DNA from: an uncultured Sediminicola sp.
GTDB lineage: Bacteria; Bacteroidota; Bacteroidia; Flavobacteriales; Flavobacteriaceae
Assembly: GCA_938039345.1 (NCBI GenBank)
Contig: CALHVB010000131.1
Location: forward strand, 1 to 16,893
DNA: 16,893 nucleotides
Direction: 5' to 3'
Below the pieces are notes generated by a model. It worked only from the letters and a program-made list of their open reading frames with translations, did not search any database and was not told the DNA's origin. The position numbers and the translations under genes were made by a program. This document shows positions 1 to 7,041 of this stretch, piece after piece; within the stretch, counting starts at the first letter, position 1; the number at the start of each line of letters is the position of its first letter.

Positions 1-219
1 ATACAATCTGCCTATCGTGATAATTGGCACATGCATCGAGATTTGGATAAAGCAACAGCAGGGTTTATGTATACTATACTTACGGGTAGTTGCGATTTAG
101 GTGATGAACCTACAGATAAGGCTTCTGGTGCATGGAAATCATGGGCTGCCCATAAAATTGGTTATGAAACAGCCTGGAATCTTATGTATCTAGATGGTAA
201 AGCACCAAGTTGTCCATAA
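1..219 (+). CDS. C-terminal end of an unrecognised protein (5' truncated by window edge)
   Basis: The reading frame is open from base 1 and ends in TAA at 217-219, giving 72 residues of the C-terminus. An in-frame ATG at 31 is probably internal, because the frame is already open before it and the residues upstream (YRDNWH) look like ordinary coding sequence. The fragment is rich in Trp, Tyr and His, and ends with a short tail APSCP. I do not recognise the family. No membrane segment is visible. A hairpin with a T-tract follows at 273-306, which supports this being the true end of a transcription unit. Confidence 0.6.
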   Translation: MQSAYRDNWHMHRDLDKATAGFMYTILTGSCDLGDEPTDKASGAWKSWAAHKIGYETAWNLMYLDGKAPSCP

Positions 220-272
220 TATTTAATACTTCTTATATAATTAAAAAAGTAGATTCAAACATAATATATTTC

Positions 273-306
273 ACTCCTATTATTGACTAAAATCATAGGG
301 GTTTTT
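273..306 (+). terminator. Probable intrinsic terminator after the truncated first gene
   Basis: Arms 273-280 (ACTCCTAT) and 295-302 (ATAGGGGT) pair over 8 bp with one T-G wobble. A short inner A/T helix can extend the stem, and five T residues lie at 302-306. It sits 54 bases after the stop codon of the first gene. Confidence 0.55.
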
Positions 307-427
307 ATAGCTATGATGGTAATAAAATATTAAATACCATCGAATATACATCCAATTAAATCAAATATAAGTCTCTTATATAGCTAAAGACGCTTTGATA
401 CTATTTTTAGATTGTAAAAACTGAAAC

Positions 428-1666
428 ATGAAGAAAATACTTTTACTATTCATACTTTTTTTTGGAGTGCATAGCTTAATTGCCCAAAAGGGAAAAATAT
501 ATTATTCTTTAAAAAAAGCGCTTAAAAATGCAGATAAGGTATATGAATTAGATTTATCTAATCAAAATTTAACAAGTTTACCCACTACCATAGGCAATTT
601 AACTCATTTAAGAAGACTTAAGCTTAAAGGAAATAAGTTAACAGTGCTTCCTGATGAAATTGGACAATTAGAAAACTTAAGAACCCTAAATTTAAAAGAA
701 AACAAATTAACTCAACTACCTAACGAAATAGGACAGTTAATTAATTTAAAAATTCTAAACATTAGAGCTAATAAATTAATAACACTTCCTGATGAAATAG
801 GACAATTAAAAAAACTTAACGCTCTTTATCTTAACGAAAACGAATTAATAAGACTTCCTATAGAAATTGGATTATTAATTAATTTAAAAAATCTCCATTT
901 AAAGCACAATAATCTTATAAGTTTACCCACAGAAATAGGGCAACTAAAACAATTAAAAGTTCTTGAACTTAATAATAACAAGTTAGTAGAACTTCCTATA
1001 GAAATTGAGCAACTAGCTAGCTTAGAATTACTTTTTCTAGAAAAAAATAAATTATCTATTTTTCCTCAAGGAATATTAGCCTTAACAAAATTGAATAATT
1101 TTAATTTTAATGATAATAAATTAAAAAGTATCCCTAAAGAAATTGGCATGCTATCTAACTTAAAATGGTTTAGTATTAATAATAATAAATTAAAAAGTAT
1201 TCCTAAAGAAATTGAAAAATTAACCAAGCTTAGTTTCTTTTCAATTAATGAAAATCAAATAACTAATATTCCTAACGAAATAGGAAATATAAGCAGCTTA
1301 ACAGGGCTTCATATTAAAAAAAACCAATTAAAAACTGTTCCAAAAACAATAGATTTATTAATAAAGTTAAAATCCCTTAGTCTTAATGGTAACCAACTAA
1401 CAAGTATTCCTAAAGAAATAGATAAACTTATTAATTTAAGACATTTAAATGTTAATAACAATAAATTACAATACTTGCCTTTAAGTATAGAAAAATTAAC
1501 AAAATTAGAAAGATTATATGTTGAAGAAAATGAACTCACAAATTTCTCTTTAGATATAAGTAAATTAATTAGTCTAGAAAAACTAAAGCTTAAAGGTAAT
1601 AAGTTTTCCGAAGCAGAAAAAAATAGAATAAAAAAACTAAACTCAAAGGCAAAAATTAATTTGTAA
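428..1666 (+). CDS. Exported leucine-rich-repeat protein, 15 full 23-residue repeats
   Basis: This 412-residue protein starts with a signal peptide (residues 1-20, ending SLIAQ). There is no Cys after the signal, so it is not a lipoprotein. A short linker leads into an uninterrupted LRR array at residues 41-385: 15 repeats of exactly 23 residues with the pattern LxLxxNxLxxLPxEIxxLxxL, then a half repeat and a basic tail (386-412). The spacing and LPxEIGQL core are those of the bacterial 23-residue LRR class, well known from Leptospira. Repeats 9-11 carry Phe instead of Leu at position 1. No enzymatic domain and no type IX secretion C-terminal domain is visible, so it is probably a soluble periplasmic or released binding protein. 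The ligand is unknown. The region is very AT-rich, and a second exported protein follows 124 bases downstream. Confidence 0.85.
   Translation: MKKILLLFILFFGVHSLIAQKGKIYYSLKKALKNADKVYELDLSNQNLTSLPTTIGNLTHLRRLKLKGNKLTVLPDEIGQLENLRTLNLKENKLTQLPNEIGQLINLKILNIRANKLITLPDEIGQLKKLNALYLNENELIRLPIEIGLLINLKNLHLKHNNLISLPTEIGQLKQLKVLELNNNKLVELPIEIEQLASLELLFLEKNKLSIFPQGILALTKLNNFNFNDNKLKSIPKEIGMLSNLKWFSINNNKLKSIPKEIEKLTKLSFFSINENQITNIPNEIGNISSLTGLHIKKNQLKTVPKTIDLLIKLKSLSLNGNQLTSIPKEIDKLINLRHLNVNNNKLQYLPLSIEKLTKLERLYVEENELTNFSLDISKLISLEKLKLKGNKFSEAEKNRIKKLNSKAKINL
545..1585 (+). repeat. 69-bp coding repeats of the LRR array
   Basis: The 23-residue LRR unit appears in DNA as a 69-bp period through most of the gene. 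The closest neighbouring copies are repeats 9 and 10: TTAAAAAGTATCCCTAAAGA near 1120 and TTAAAAAGTATTCCTAAAGA 69 bases later differ by one base and both encode LKSIPKE. Elsewhere the copies have diverged more at DNA than at protein level, which points to an old array with a more recent local duplication or gene conversion. Confidence 0.8.
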
Positions 1667-1705
1667 GTATAAATCTTAAGTTCATTTAACACCTAGAAAT
1701 AGTAT

Positions 1706-1734
1706 CGGATATAAGATTATGCGCTACGGATATA
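1706..1734 (+). repeat. Short direct repeat CGGATATA, 21-bp period, upstream of the small secreted protein
   Basis: CGGATATA occurs at 1706-1713 and again at 1727-1734, exactly 21 bp apart, about two helical turns. It lies 57-85 bases upstream of the start at 1791. This could be a protein binding site, or chance; no TAnnTTTG element was found beside it. Confidence 0.35.
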
Positions 1735-1790
1735 GGTTAAAGCATACAACAAAAACTATTACACACATATATTTACTAAAAAAAACAATA

Positions 1791-2174
1791 ATGAAACAAT
1801 TTAGAATTTTAACCACAGTATTTTTAATATTAGTAACTACAGCTTTAAGCGCTCAAAAAAAAGAGAAACCATCTCCAGAATTTAAAGAAATGTATTTTGA
1901 AAATATGGATGGAGAACGAATTACCAGCGCAAGAGTAGAAGATAAAATAGTATACCTAGTGGTAGAAACTGCTAATGCTATAGGAGAAAAAGTTAAATTA
2001 AGGTTAGATGAAGAAGATGGTGATTATATTTACCAAGGAAAGTATCTTTCTGCTAATGATGAGATTGAATTTAAGATAAAAAGTGAAATTCAGAAAATGA
2101 AATTCATAATCTATAATGAATCAATAAAAAAGCACAGAAAACTTAAAGAAAAAGCCGAACAGAGTAAAAAATAA
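1791..2174 (+). CDS. Small secreted protein of unknown function
   Basis: This is a 127-residue protein with a clear signal peptide (MKQF basic start, hydrophobic residues 5-18, ending LSAQ near residue 22). The start at 1791 is chosen because it places the signal peptide at the N-terminus; an in-frame ATG at 1719 would add 24 residues in front of it. The mature part of about 105 residues is highly charged. Alternating hydrophobic stretches (for example KIVYLVVET and DEIEFKIKSEI) suggest a small beta-sandwich, followed by a basic helical tail rich in Lys and Glu. There is no lipobox Cys, no internal membrane segment and no recognised enzyme motif. It follows the LRR gene in the same direction with no terminator between them, and a strong terminator stands behind it, so the two may be co-transcribed. 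I do not recognise the family. Confidence 0.7.
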   Translation: MKQFRILTTVFLILVTTALSAQKKEKPSPEFKEMYFENMDGERITSARVEDKIVYLVVETANAIGEKVKLRLDEEDGDYIYQGKYLSANDEIEFKIKSEIQKMKFIIYNESIKKHRKLKEKAEQSKK

Positions 2175-2210
2175 CAGTTAAGTATAATTTATATTAAGGT
2201 ACTTTACAAC

Positions 2211-2245
2211 AAACCTGTGAAACTCTATCTTCACAGGTTTTTTTT
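2211..2245 (+). terminator. Strong intrinsic terminator
   Basis: A perfect 11-bp stem pairs AAACCTGTGAA (2211-2221) with TTCACAGGTTT (2230-2240). The loop is 8 bases, and eight T residues run from 2238 to 2245. It closes the transcription unit of the two exported proteins. Confidence 0.9.
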
Positions 2246-2356
2246 ATAGTAGAGCTCATGTTACTCTAAGTTACTAAGGATAAATGATGTACAAAACATA
2301 TACTGAAATTGTGAATATCTATTCTCTTTTTTTACTTTTTTGATATTGCTAAATTC

Positions 2357-2364
2357 TATATTTG
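2357..2364 (+). promoter_or_regulatory. Bacteroidota -7 element TATATTTG for the DUF4494 gene
   Basis: TATATTTG matches the consensus TAnnTTTG and lies 22 bases before the ATG at 2387. A TTG at 2340-2342 is spaced 14 bases away, shorter than the usual 17-23, so the -33 part is uncertain. Confidence 0.55.
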
Positions 2365-2386
2365 GCGCTTTTAAAAGATAAAAGAT

Positions 2387-2947
2387 ATGAGTGCTACTTG
2401 GTTTGAATGTAAAGTAAAATATAGGAAACTAGATGAAGCATCTGGGATACAAAAAGTAAAAACAGAACCTTTTCTTGTAGATGCTATTTCTTATACTGAG
2501 GCAGAAAGCAGAATTACAAAAGAAGTATCGGCTTATTTAAGTGATAGCGATGAAGTTAAGATAACAAATATAAAAGTTGCTAACTATGCCGAAATACATC
2601 CATTTGAAAACTCGGACAGATGGTTTAAATCTAAAGTCTCTTTAATTGCTTTTGATGAGGAAAGTGGTAAAGAAAGAAAAACAAATCAATATTTATTAGT
2701 ACAAGCCAACGATGTAAAGGAAGCTTATGAAAATACTTTTAAAGTATTAAAAGATACCTTAAGCGAATTTACCATACCCGCAGTATCAGAATCTCCTATT
2801 ATAGATGTATTTCCTTATTTTTCTGGTGATGAGGATGAACTAGAACAAATAAAAAAGTTCACCGAAATAAAAAATTCTATGTCTAAAACCAATGGTATAG
2901 ATGAAGACTTAGAACTAGCAGATGTTATTGCTGTAGAAAATTTGTAG
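2387..2947 (+). CDS. DUF4494 family protein with internal duplication
   Basis: This is a 186-residue cytoplasmic protein with no signal peptide or membrane segment. The N-terminal pattern WFECKVKY, followed by TEPFLVDAISYTEAE, is that of the DUF4494 family, which is widespread in Bacteroidota and has no known function. The protein appears to consist of two related modules: residues 5-70 (beginning WFECKV) and residues 79-142 (beginning WFKSKV). Each has the order Trp-Phe strand, DExSG turn, Lys-rich strand, FLV/LLV strand, a helix with an acidic stretch, and a closing strand. The C-terminus (145-186) is acidic and probably disordered. It has its own candidate promoter and a terminator shared with lpdA, so it is a single-gene unit. 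The family call rests on recall of the conserved N-terminus. Confidence 0.8.
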   Translation: MSATWFECKVKYRKLDEASGIQKVKTEPFLVDAISYTEAESRITKEVSAYLSDSDEVKITNIKVANYAEIHPFENSDRWFKSKVSLIAFDEESGKERKTNQYLLVQANDVKEAYENTFKVLKDTLSEFTIPAVSESPIIDVFPYFSGDEDELEQIKKFTEIKNSMSKTNGIDEDLELADVIAVENL

Positions 2948-3076
2948 TTAAAAATAAAGACTAATAATATACTTAATGTTAGCTCTTTACAAAAACAAAG
3001 AATACAGCAATCCGCCATTTGAAAACATACGCTATGGATGAATAATGGGAAATAATTTGTACTAATTCTTATAAGC

Positions 3077-3107
3077 AAAAAGAGCAACCTTAGGGTTGCT
3101 CTTTTTT
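3077..3107. terminator. Bidirectional terminator between DUF4494 gene and lpdA
   Basis: AAAAAGAGCAACC (3077-3089) pairs perfectly with GGTTGCTCTTTTT (3094-3106) around a 4-base loop. The T-run on the plus strand and the A-run (T-run on the minus strand) make it usable from both sides, as fits the convergent genes. Confidence 0.9.
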
Positions 3108-3123
3108 ATGTATATAACTTATT

Positions 3124-4530
3124 TTAAACGTGTAAAGCTCTATCTTCTGTTGCCGCTAATGCAGCTTCTTTTACAGCTTCTGAATATGTTGGGTGTGCAT
3201 GACTCATACGTGCTATATCCTCCGCAGATGCTCTAAATTCCATTGCTGTAACAGCTTCTGAAATTAAATCTGCACAACGTGCTCCAATCATATGTACTCC
3301 CAAAACTTCATCTGTAGTTTTATCTGCTAATATCTTTACAAACCCATCTACATCCCCACTAGCTCTAGAACGCCCTAAAGCACGCATTGGAAATTGTCCT
3401 GTTTTGTAAGCCACACCAGCTTCTTTTAATTCTTCCTCAGTTTTACCAACAGCAGCAACCTCTGGCCAAGTATACACAACTCCAGGAATTAAATTATAAT
3501 CTATATGCGGTTTTTGTCCTGCTAATATTTCCGCAACTAAAGTTCCTTCTTCTTCTGCTTTATGCGCTAACATTGCTCCCTTAATAACATCACCAATAGC
3601 ATATATATTAGCTACATTGGTTTGTAAATGCGCATTAACATCTACCCTACCCCTATCATCTAATTTTACACCTGCAGCTTCTAAATTTAATCCGTCTGTA
3701 AAAGGTCTTCTACCAACAGCAACTAAACAATAATCTCCAGAGATTGTTACTTCTTCTCCTTTTTTATCATCTGCTTTAATAATAACCTCTTTTCCTTTAG
3801 CTACAACTGACTTTACTTTATGAGAAAGATTAAATTTAACTTTCTGCTTCTTCATCGCTTTCATTAACTCCTTAGAAAGTCCTGCATCCATCCCTGGAAT
3901 AATACGATTTGCGTATTCTACCACAGTAACTTCTGCTCCTAGCCTTTTATATACCTGTCCTAATTCCAAGCCAATAACGCCACCTCCTATAACAACTAAG
4001 TGTTTTGGTATTTCTTTTAATTCTAAAGCTTCTGTAGAAGTAATAACTCTTTTCTTATCTAACGTAATAAAAGGTAATGTTGATGGTTTAGAGCCAGTTG
4101 CAATAATAGTATTTTTAGCTTCAATGGTTTCTGTTGTACCATCGTTCTTTTTTATATCTATATGCGTAGCATCTTTAAAACTACCTAAGCCTTCGAAAAC
4201 AGTAATTTTATTTTTATCCATTAAAAACTGAATACCCTTAGTAGTCATATCTACAACCCCCTGCTTACGAGCAATCATTTTTTCTAAATTCACTTTTACT
4301 TCACCAGAAACTTCTATCCCGTGATCGTTAAAATGTTTTACTGCATCTTCATAATGATGCGAAGAATCTAGTAATGCTTTAGAAGGTATACAACCAACAT
4401 TAAGACATGTACCCCCTAAAGTTGAGTATTTCTCTATTAGTGCTGTTTTCATCCCTAATTGCGCACAACGAATAGCTGCAACATACCCACCAGGACCAGA
4501 GCCTATAACGGCAACATCAAATGAACTCAT
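3124..4530 (-). CDS. lpdA: Dihydrolipoyl dehydrogenase (E3 subunit)
   Basis: This 468-residue FAD-dependent pyridine nucleotide-disulfide oxidoreductase reoxidises the dihydrolipoyl groups of the 2-oxoacid dehydrogenase complexes (pyruvate, 2-oxoglutarate, branched-chain) and probably the glycine cleavage system, passing electrons to NAD+. Visible parts are the N-terminal FAD-binding GSGPGG (residues 10-15), the redox-active disulfide CLNVGC (Cys42 and Cys47), the NAD-binding IGGGVIG (181-187), the second FAD motif AIGD (311-314), and the C-terminal dimer-interface pair His446-Pro447 with Glu451 (HAHPTYSE). The length is normal and all key residues are present. The start MSSFDVAVIG places the FAD motif at the expected distance. 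No E1 or E2 gene is adjacent, so this is a stand-alone lpd that may serve several complexes. Confidence 0.96.
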   Translation of the reverse strand: MSSFDVAVIGSGPGGYVAAIRCAQLGMKTALIEKYSTLGGTCLNVGCIPSKALLDSSHHYEDAVKHFNDHGIEVSGEVKVNLEKMIARKQGVVDMTTKGIQFLMDKNKITVFEGLGSFKDATHIDIKKNDGTTETIEAKNTIIATGSKPSTLPFITLDKKRVITSTEALELKEIPKHLVVIGGGVIGLELGQVYKRLGAEVTVVEYANRIIPGMDAGLSKELMKAMKKQKVKFNLSHKVKSVVAKGKEVIIKADDKKGEEVTISGDYCLVAVGRRPFTDGLNLEAAGVKLDDRGRVDVNAHLQTNVANIYAIGDVIKGAMLAHKAEEEGTLVAEILAGQKPHIDYNLIPGVVYTWPEVAAVGKTEEELKEAGVAYKTGQFPMRALGRSRASGDVDGFVKILADKTTDEVLGVHMIGARCADLISEAVTAMEFRASAEDIARMSHAHPTYSEAVKEAALAATEDRALHV

Positions 4531-4644
4531 AAATCAATATTATTATATTATAATTAATGTAAAATTACTGCTATTTTTCTGTATACAACAGCGCATCACA
4601 GATAAAAATACAACATTGCACAAGTGTTTTTGTGACTATCTAAT

Positions 4645-4660
4645 ATAAACAATTGTTTAT
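4645..4660. promoter_or_regulatory. 16-bp perfect palindrome between lpdA and the antiporter gene
   Basis: ATAAACAATTGTTTAT is a perfect 16-bp palindrome. It lies about 115 bases from both divergent start codons, so it could be an operator for either gene. It is AT-rich and chance cannot be excluded. Confidence 0.4.
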
Positions 4661-4692
4661 TGTATTTCGTGTAACAATATATAGTTTAGTTT

Positions 4693-4720
4693 ATTGATAA
4701 CACAAATGAGTTTTATCAAT
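4693..4720. promoter_or_regulatory. Imperfect inverted repeat upstream of the antiporter gene
   Basis: Arms ATTGATAACAC (4693-4703) and GTTTTATCAAT (4710-4720) match at 10 of 11 positions around a 6-base spacer. It ends 55 bases before the antiporter start. Its size and spacing resemble a dimeric repressor site more than a terminator, as no T-tract follows. Confidence 0.4.
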
Positions 4721-4775
4721 TTGCACAACAATAGTCAAAATCGTAATATTACAAGATAACTAATTCTTTTTTTGC

Positions 4776-6230
4776 ATGAAAAACAATATGACCTCCGACC
4801 CTGTGAATGAAAATATCGTAGAGAATAAGGAGTTAAATATTGTAGCATCATTAATTCCCGTTTTTTTATTAATGTTAATGTTAGCATACAACATCTTTTT
4901 TGCTGACGGTGAAGCATTAGGTGCCTATTCTAATCAGTTTATACTATTAATAGGCGGAGTTATTGCTGCCATTGTTGGTTTTATTTATAAAACTTCTATA
5001 ACAACAATGGGAAAAGAAATATTTGAAAATTTAAAAAGTGTTTTTGTTCCTATTATGATATTATTTTTAGTTGGCGCACTTGCTGGGACATGGTTAATTA
5101 GTGGTATTATACCCGCAATGGTTTATTATGGTTTACAAATATTAAATCCGTCTATATTTTTACCAGCATCGGTAGTTATTGCTGCTATAATTTCTATTGC
5201 TACAGGAAGTTCTTGGACCACTTCTGCTACTGTTGGTATTGCATTAGTTGGCATTGGAACAGCCTTGGGAATACCCACAGGAATGATTGCAGGAGCAGTT
5301 ATATCTGGCGCCTATTTTGGAGATAAAATGTCTCCTTTAAGCGATACTACCAATCTAGCACCAGCAATGGCAGGCACCGATTTATTTACTCATATAAGGT
5401 ATATGGCTATTACAACGGTACCTACAATTATTATTACACTTATTGTATTTACTATTCTTAGTTTTAATATAGATACTACAGGTAGTGCTGATATTGGCAG
5501 TTTATTAACTACCATTAACGATACTTTTAATATAAATCCTTATTTATTTATTGTACCAGGAATTGTAATTGCATTAATTTTATTAAAAACAAGACCCTTA
5601 ATTGCTTTAGGTGTAGGTATTGCTTTAGCTGGTGGTTTTGCCATGATATTTCAAGAAGAAGTACTATCTAACTTATCTAAGTCGCATGTAACAGCTATTT
5701 TTAATGCTATTTTTATTGATACCGAAATAGTTACCGATAATGAAAAACTAAACGAATTATTTAGTGCTGGTGGTATGAAAGGCATGCTTTGGACCATTTA
5801 CCTAATTTGTTGCGCTATGGTTTTTGGTGGTATTATGGATGCTATAGGTGCATTATCTAAAATAACAGCATCCTTATTAGCTGTTGCTACAAGTGTGTTT
5901 GGCTTATTTGCTACTACAGTATTAGCGTGCTTGGGATTAAACACCATAGCCAGTGATCAATACCTTGCCTTAGTTATTCCCGGTAAAATGTTTAAAAAAG
6001 CCTATAGTGATAGAGGTTTGGCTCCTGAGAATTTAAGCAGAACACTAGAAGATTCTGGTACAGTTACTTCTGTGCTTATTCCTTGGAATACTTGTGGCGC
6101 ATACCAATCTGGTGTTTTAGGAGTAAGTGTTTTTGATTATGCGCTATATGCCATTTTTAACTGGTTAAGCCCTTTCACTACATTATTATTTGCGGCTTTA
6201 AATATTAAGATTAGGCAACTAAAAAAATAA
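4776..6230 (+). CDS. nhaC: NhaC-family Na+/H+ antiporter
   Basis: This 484-residue polytopic inner-membrane protein exchanges cytoplasmic Na+ (or an organic acid, in some relatives) for protons. After a short polar N-terminus it shows about eleven to twelve hydrophobic segments. NhaC hallmarks are GSSWTTSATVG (residues 144-154), GAYFGDKMSPLSDTTNLAPA (178-197), and near the C-terminus an EDSGTVTS stretch followed by IPWNTCGA, the family's second half-helix region. The length is normal. The start at 4776 is used; an in-frame ATG at 4788 would remove four residues and is equally possible, since no ribosome binding site decides it. The gene is divergent from lpdA across a dyad-rich 245-bp region. 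Substrate choice cannot be read from the sequence; Na+/H+ exchange is most likely in a salt-exposed flavobacterium. Confidence 0.9.
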   Translation: MKNNMTSDPVNENIVENKELNIVASLIPVFLLMLMLAYNIFFADGEALGAYSNQFILLIGGVIAAIVGFIYKTSITTMGKEIFENLKSVFVPIMILFLVGALAGTWLISGIIPAMVYYGLQILNPSIFLPASVVIAAIISIATGSSWTTSATVGIALVGIGTALGIPTGMIAGAVISGAYFGDKMSPLSDTTNLAPAMAGTDLFTHIRYMAITTVPTIIITLIVFTILSFNIDTTGSADIGSLLTTINDTFNINPYLFIVPGIVIALILLKTRPLIALGVGIALAGGFAMIFQEEVLSNLSKSHVTAIFNAIFIDTEIVTDNEKLNELFSAGGMKGMLWTIYLICCAMVFGGIMDAIGALSKITASLLAVATSVFGLFATTVLACLGLNTIASDQYLALVIPGKMFKKAYSDRGLAPENLSRTLEDSGTVTSVLIPWNTCGAYQSGVLGVSVFDYALYAIFNWLSPFTTLLFAALNIKIRQLKK

Positions 6231-6245
6231 TAATTAATGATTTAT

Positions 6246-6788
6246 TTATTCCTTATAATCATAATTTATTATAAATAATTCAGGTTCTTTTTCTGAGTAT
6301 TTTATTGGAACATAATGTCCAATTACATATCTATCTCCATAATCATCAATTTGCTGTATTATCTCTTGCCCATTATTAGAGTATCGTATTATTGCATACG
6401 TTCTACTTCTACTTCTACTCAAAAGTGTCTTTTCTCTTTCTTTCCCAATTATTTCTGCCAAAGTAGGAACCAATGCTTGTTGCTTATAAAAGTTAGTTCT
6501 TTGCGATGTTAATAAATAGATGGACCCTAATCCAAATAATATAAAAGGAATATAAAATTTTAACCTATCTAATCGTTTTTTCCCATGAGGGCTATCAATA
6601 AAAGCCATTATAATAAACAAAAAACCAACTACAACCATTGTTCCACCAAGGATATTATTCCATGATTTATATCTAAAAGATTCATAAACAAATAAGTAAT
6701 ATCCTATAGTAATTATAACCACCTGAACTAAAATCCAGATAATTTTCCATTTAGAGTTAAGTCTTTTAGGGTAAAATGATTTCGTCAT
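6246..6788 (-). CDS. Small membrane protein, DUF3592-like
   Basis: This 180-residue protein has three predicted membrane helices (about residues 15-35, 46-64 and 77-95) and a soluble C-terminal domain. That domain has the order RTYAIIRYSNNGQE, then DDYGDRYVIGHYVPIKYS, then PELFIINYD. This resembles the DUF3592 pattern, in which a small beta domain ends in a VPI/VxYxPxxPE-type strand; the assignment is by resemblance only. A Ser-Arg run (residues 124-129) is encoded by a hexamer microsatellite. The gene is tail-to-tail with nhaC, 15 bp apart, and has its own candidate -7 element. Function unknown. Confidence 0.65.
   Translation of the reverse strand: MTKSFYPKRLNSKWKIIWILVQVVIITIGYYLFVYESFRYKSWNNILGGTMVVVGFLFIIMAFIDSPHGKKRLDRLKFYIPFILFGLGSIYLLTSQRTNFYKQQALVPTLAEIIGKEREKTLLSRSRSRTYAIIRYSNNGQEIIQQIDDYGDRYVIGHYVPIKYSEKEPELFIINYDYKE
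6401..6420. repeat. TTCTAC hexamer microsatellite inside the DUF3592-like gene
   Basis: Three full copies of TTCTAC plus two bases (6401-6420) encode alternating Arg and Ser on the minus strand. The unit is six bases, so copy-number change would keep the frame and alter only the length of the Ser-Arg run. Confidence 0.7.
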
Positions 6789-6808
6789 TAATTATAAATT
6801 AAGAATAA

Positions 6809-6816
6809 CAAACATA
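6809..6816 (-). promoter_or_regulatory. -7 element TATGTTTG for the DUF3592-like gene
   Basis: The minus-strand sequence TATGTTTG (plus strand CAAACATA) matches TAnnTTTG and lies 20 bases upstream of the start codon at 6788. No matching -33 TTG was found. Confidence 0.45.
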
Positions 6817-6857
6817 AATAATATTTAGAACTAAATAATTATTAATTAGCACTTTAG

Positions 6858-6896
6858 ATAAAAATGTAAACTTCATAAATTCAACTACATTTTTAT
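6858..6896. repeat. 11-bp perfect inverted repeat upstream of the peroxiredoxin gene
   Basis: ATAAAAATGTA (6858-6868) and TACATTTTTAT (6886-6896) are exact reverse complements with a 17-base spacer. It lies in the divergent region between the DUF3592-like gene and the peroxiredoxin gene, about 80 bases before the -33 element. It may be a regulatory dyad; its composition makes chance possible. Confidence 0.35.
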
Positions 6897-6974
6897 TTTA
6901 ATCATTCAATAATTACTTGTTATTTTTACTAGTATTTACAACAACTATTTTACTATAAGTTTTTTAAATTCTTA

Positions 6975-7008
6975 TTGTTTAATAAAACTGTTTTTAGCGT
7001 TAAATTTG
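6975..7008 (+). promoter_or_regulatory. Promoter of the peroxiredoxin gene (TTG / TAAATTTG)
   Basis: The -7 element TAAATTTG at 7001-7008 matches TAnnTTTG exactly. A TTG at 6975-6977 stands 23 bases upstream, at the long end of the accepted 17-23 spacing. The start codon at 7042 follows 33 bases later. Confidence 0.65.
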
Positions 7009-7041
7009 CGCCAGAATTAAACAATTAATAAATATTATAAT

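Noticed and set aside
1309..1692. Long minus-strand open frame opposite the LRR gene (127 codons)
   Set aside because: It is the antisense of a low-complexity, AT-rich repeat gene, and its Phe/Leu/Ser-rich composition mirrors the Lys/Asn/Leu codons of the real gene.
1719..1790. Upstream ATG that would lengthen the small secreted protein by 24 residues
   Set aside because: It would place extra residues before a complete signal peptide, and the extension overlaps the CGGATATA repeat region that looks non-coding.
2815..3087. Minus-strand open frame of 90 codons opposite the end of the DUF4494 gene
   Set aside because: It is Cys/Phe/Ser-rich antisense of a recognised gene and runs through the terminator hairpin.
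6833..6847. Possible PerR-like box upstream of the peroxiredoxin gene
   Set aside because: Only the AT core ATAATTATTA matches, the outer positions fail, and it lies about 150 bases upstream of the promoter element. In this base composition it is not specific.
6789..7041. Searched the 253-bp AT-rich intergenic region for a small gene or tRNA
   Set aside because: No open frame with plausible composition and no cloverleaf was seen, only the inverted repeat and two promoter elements listed above.
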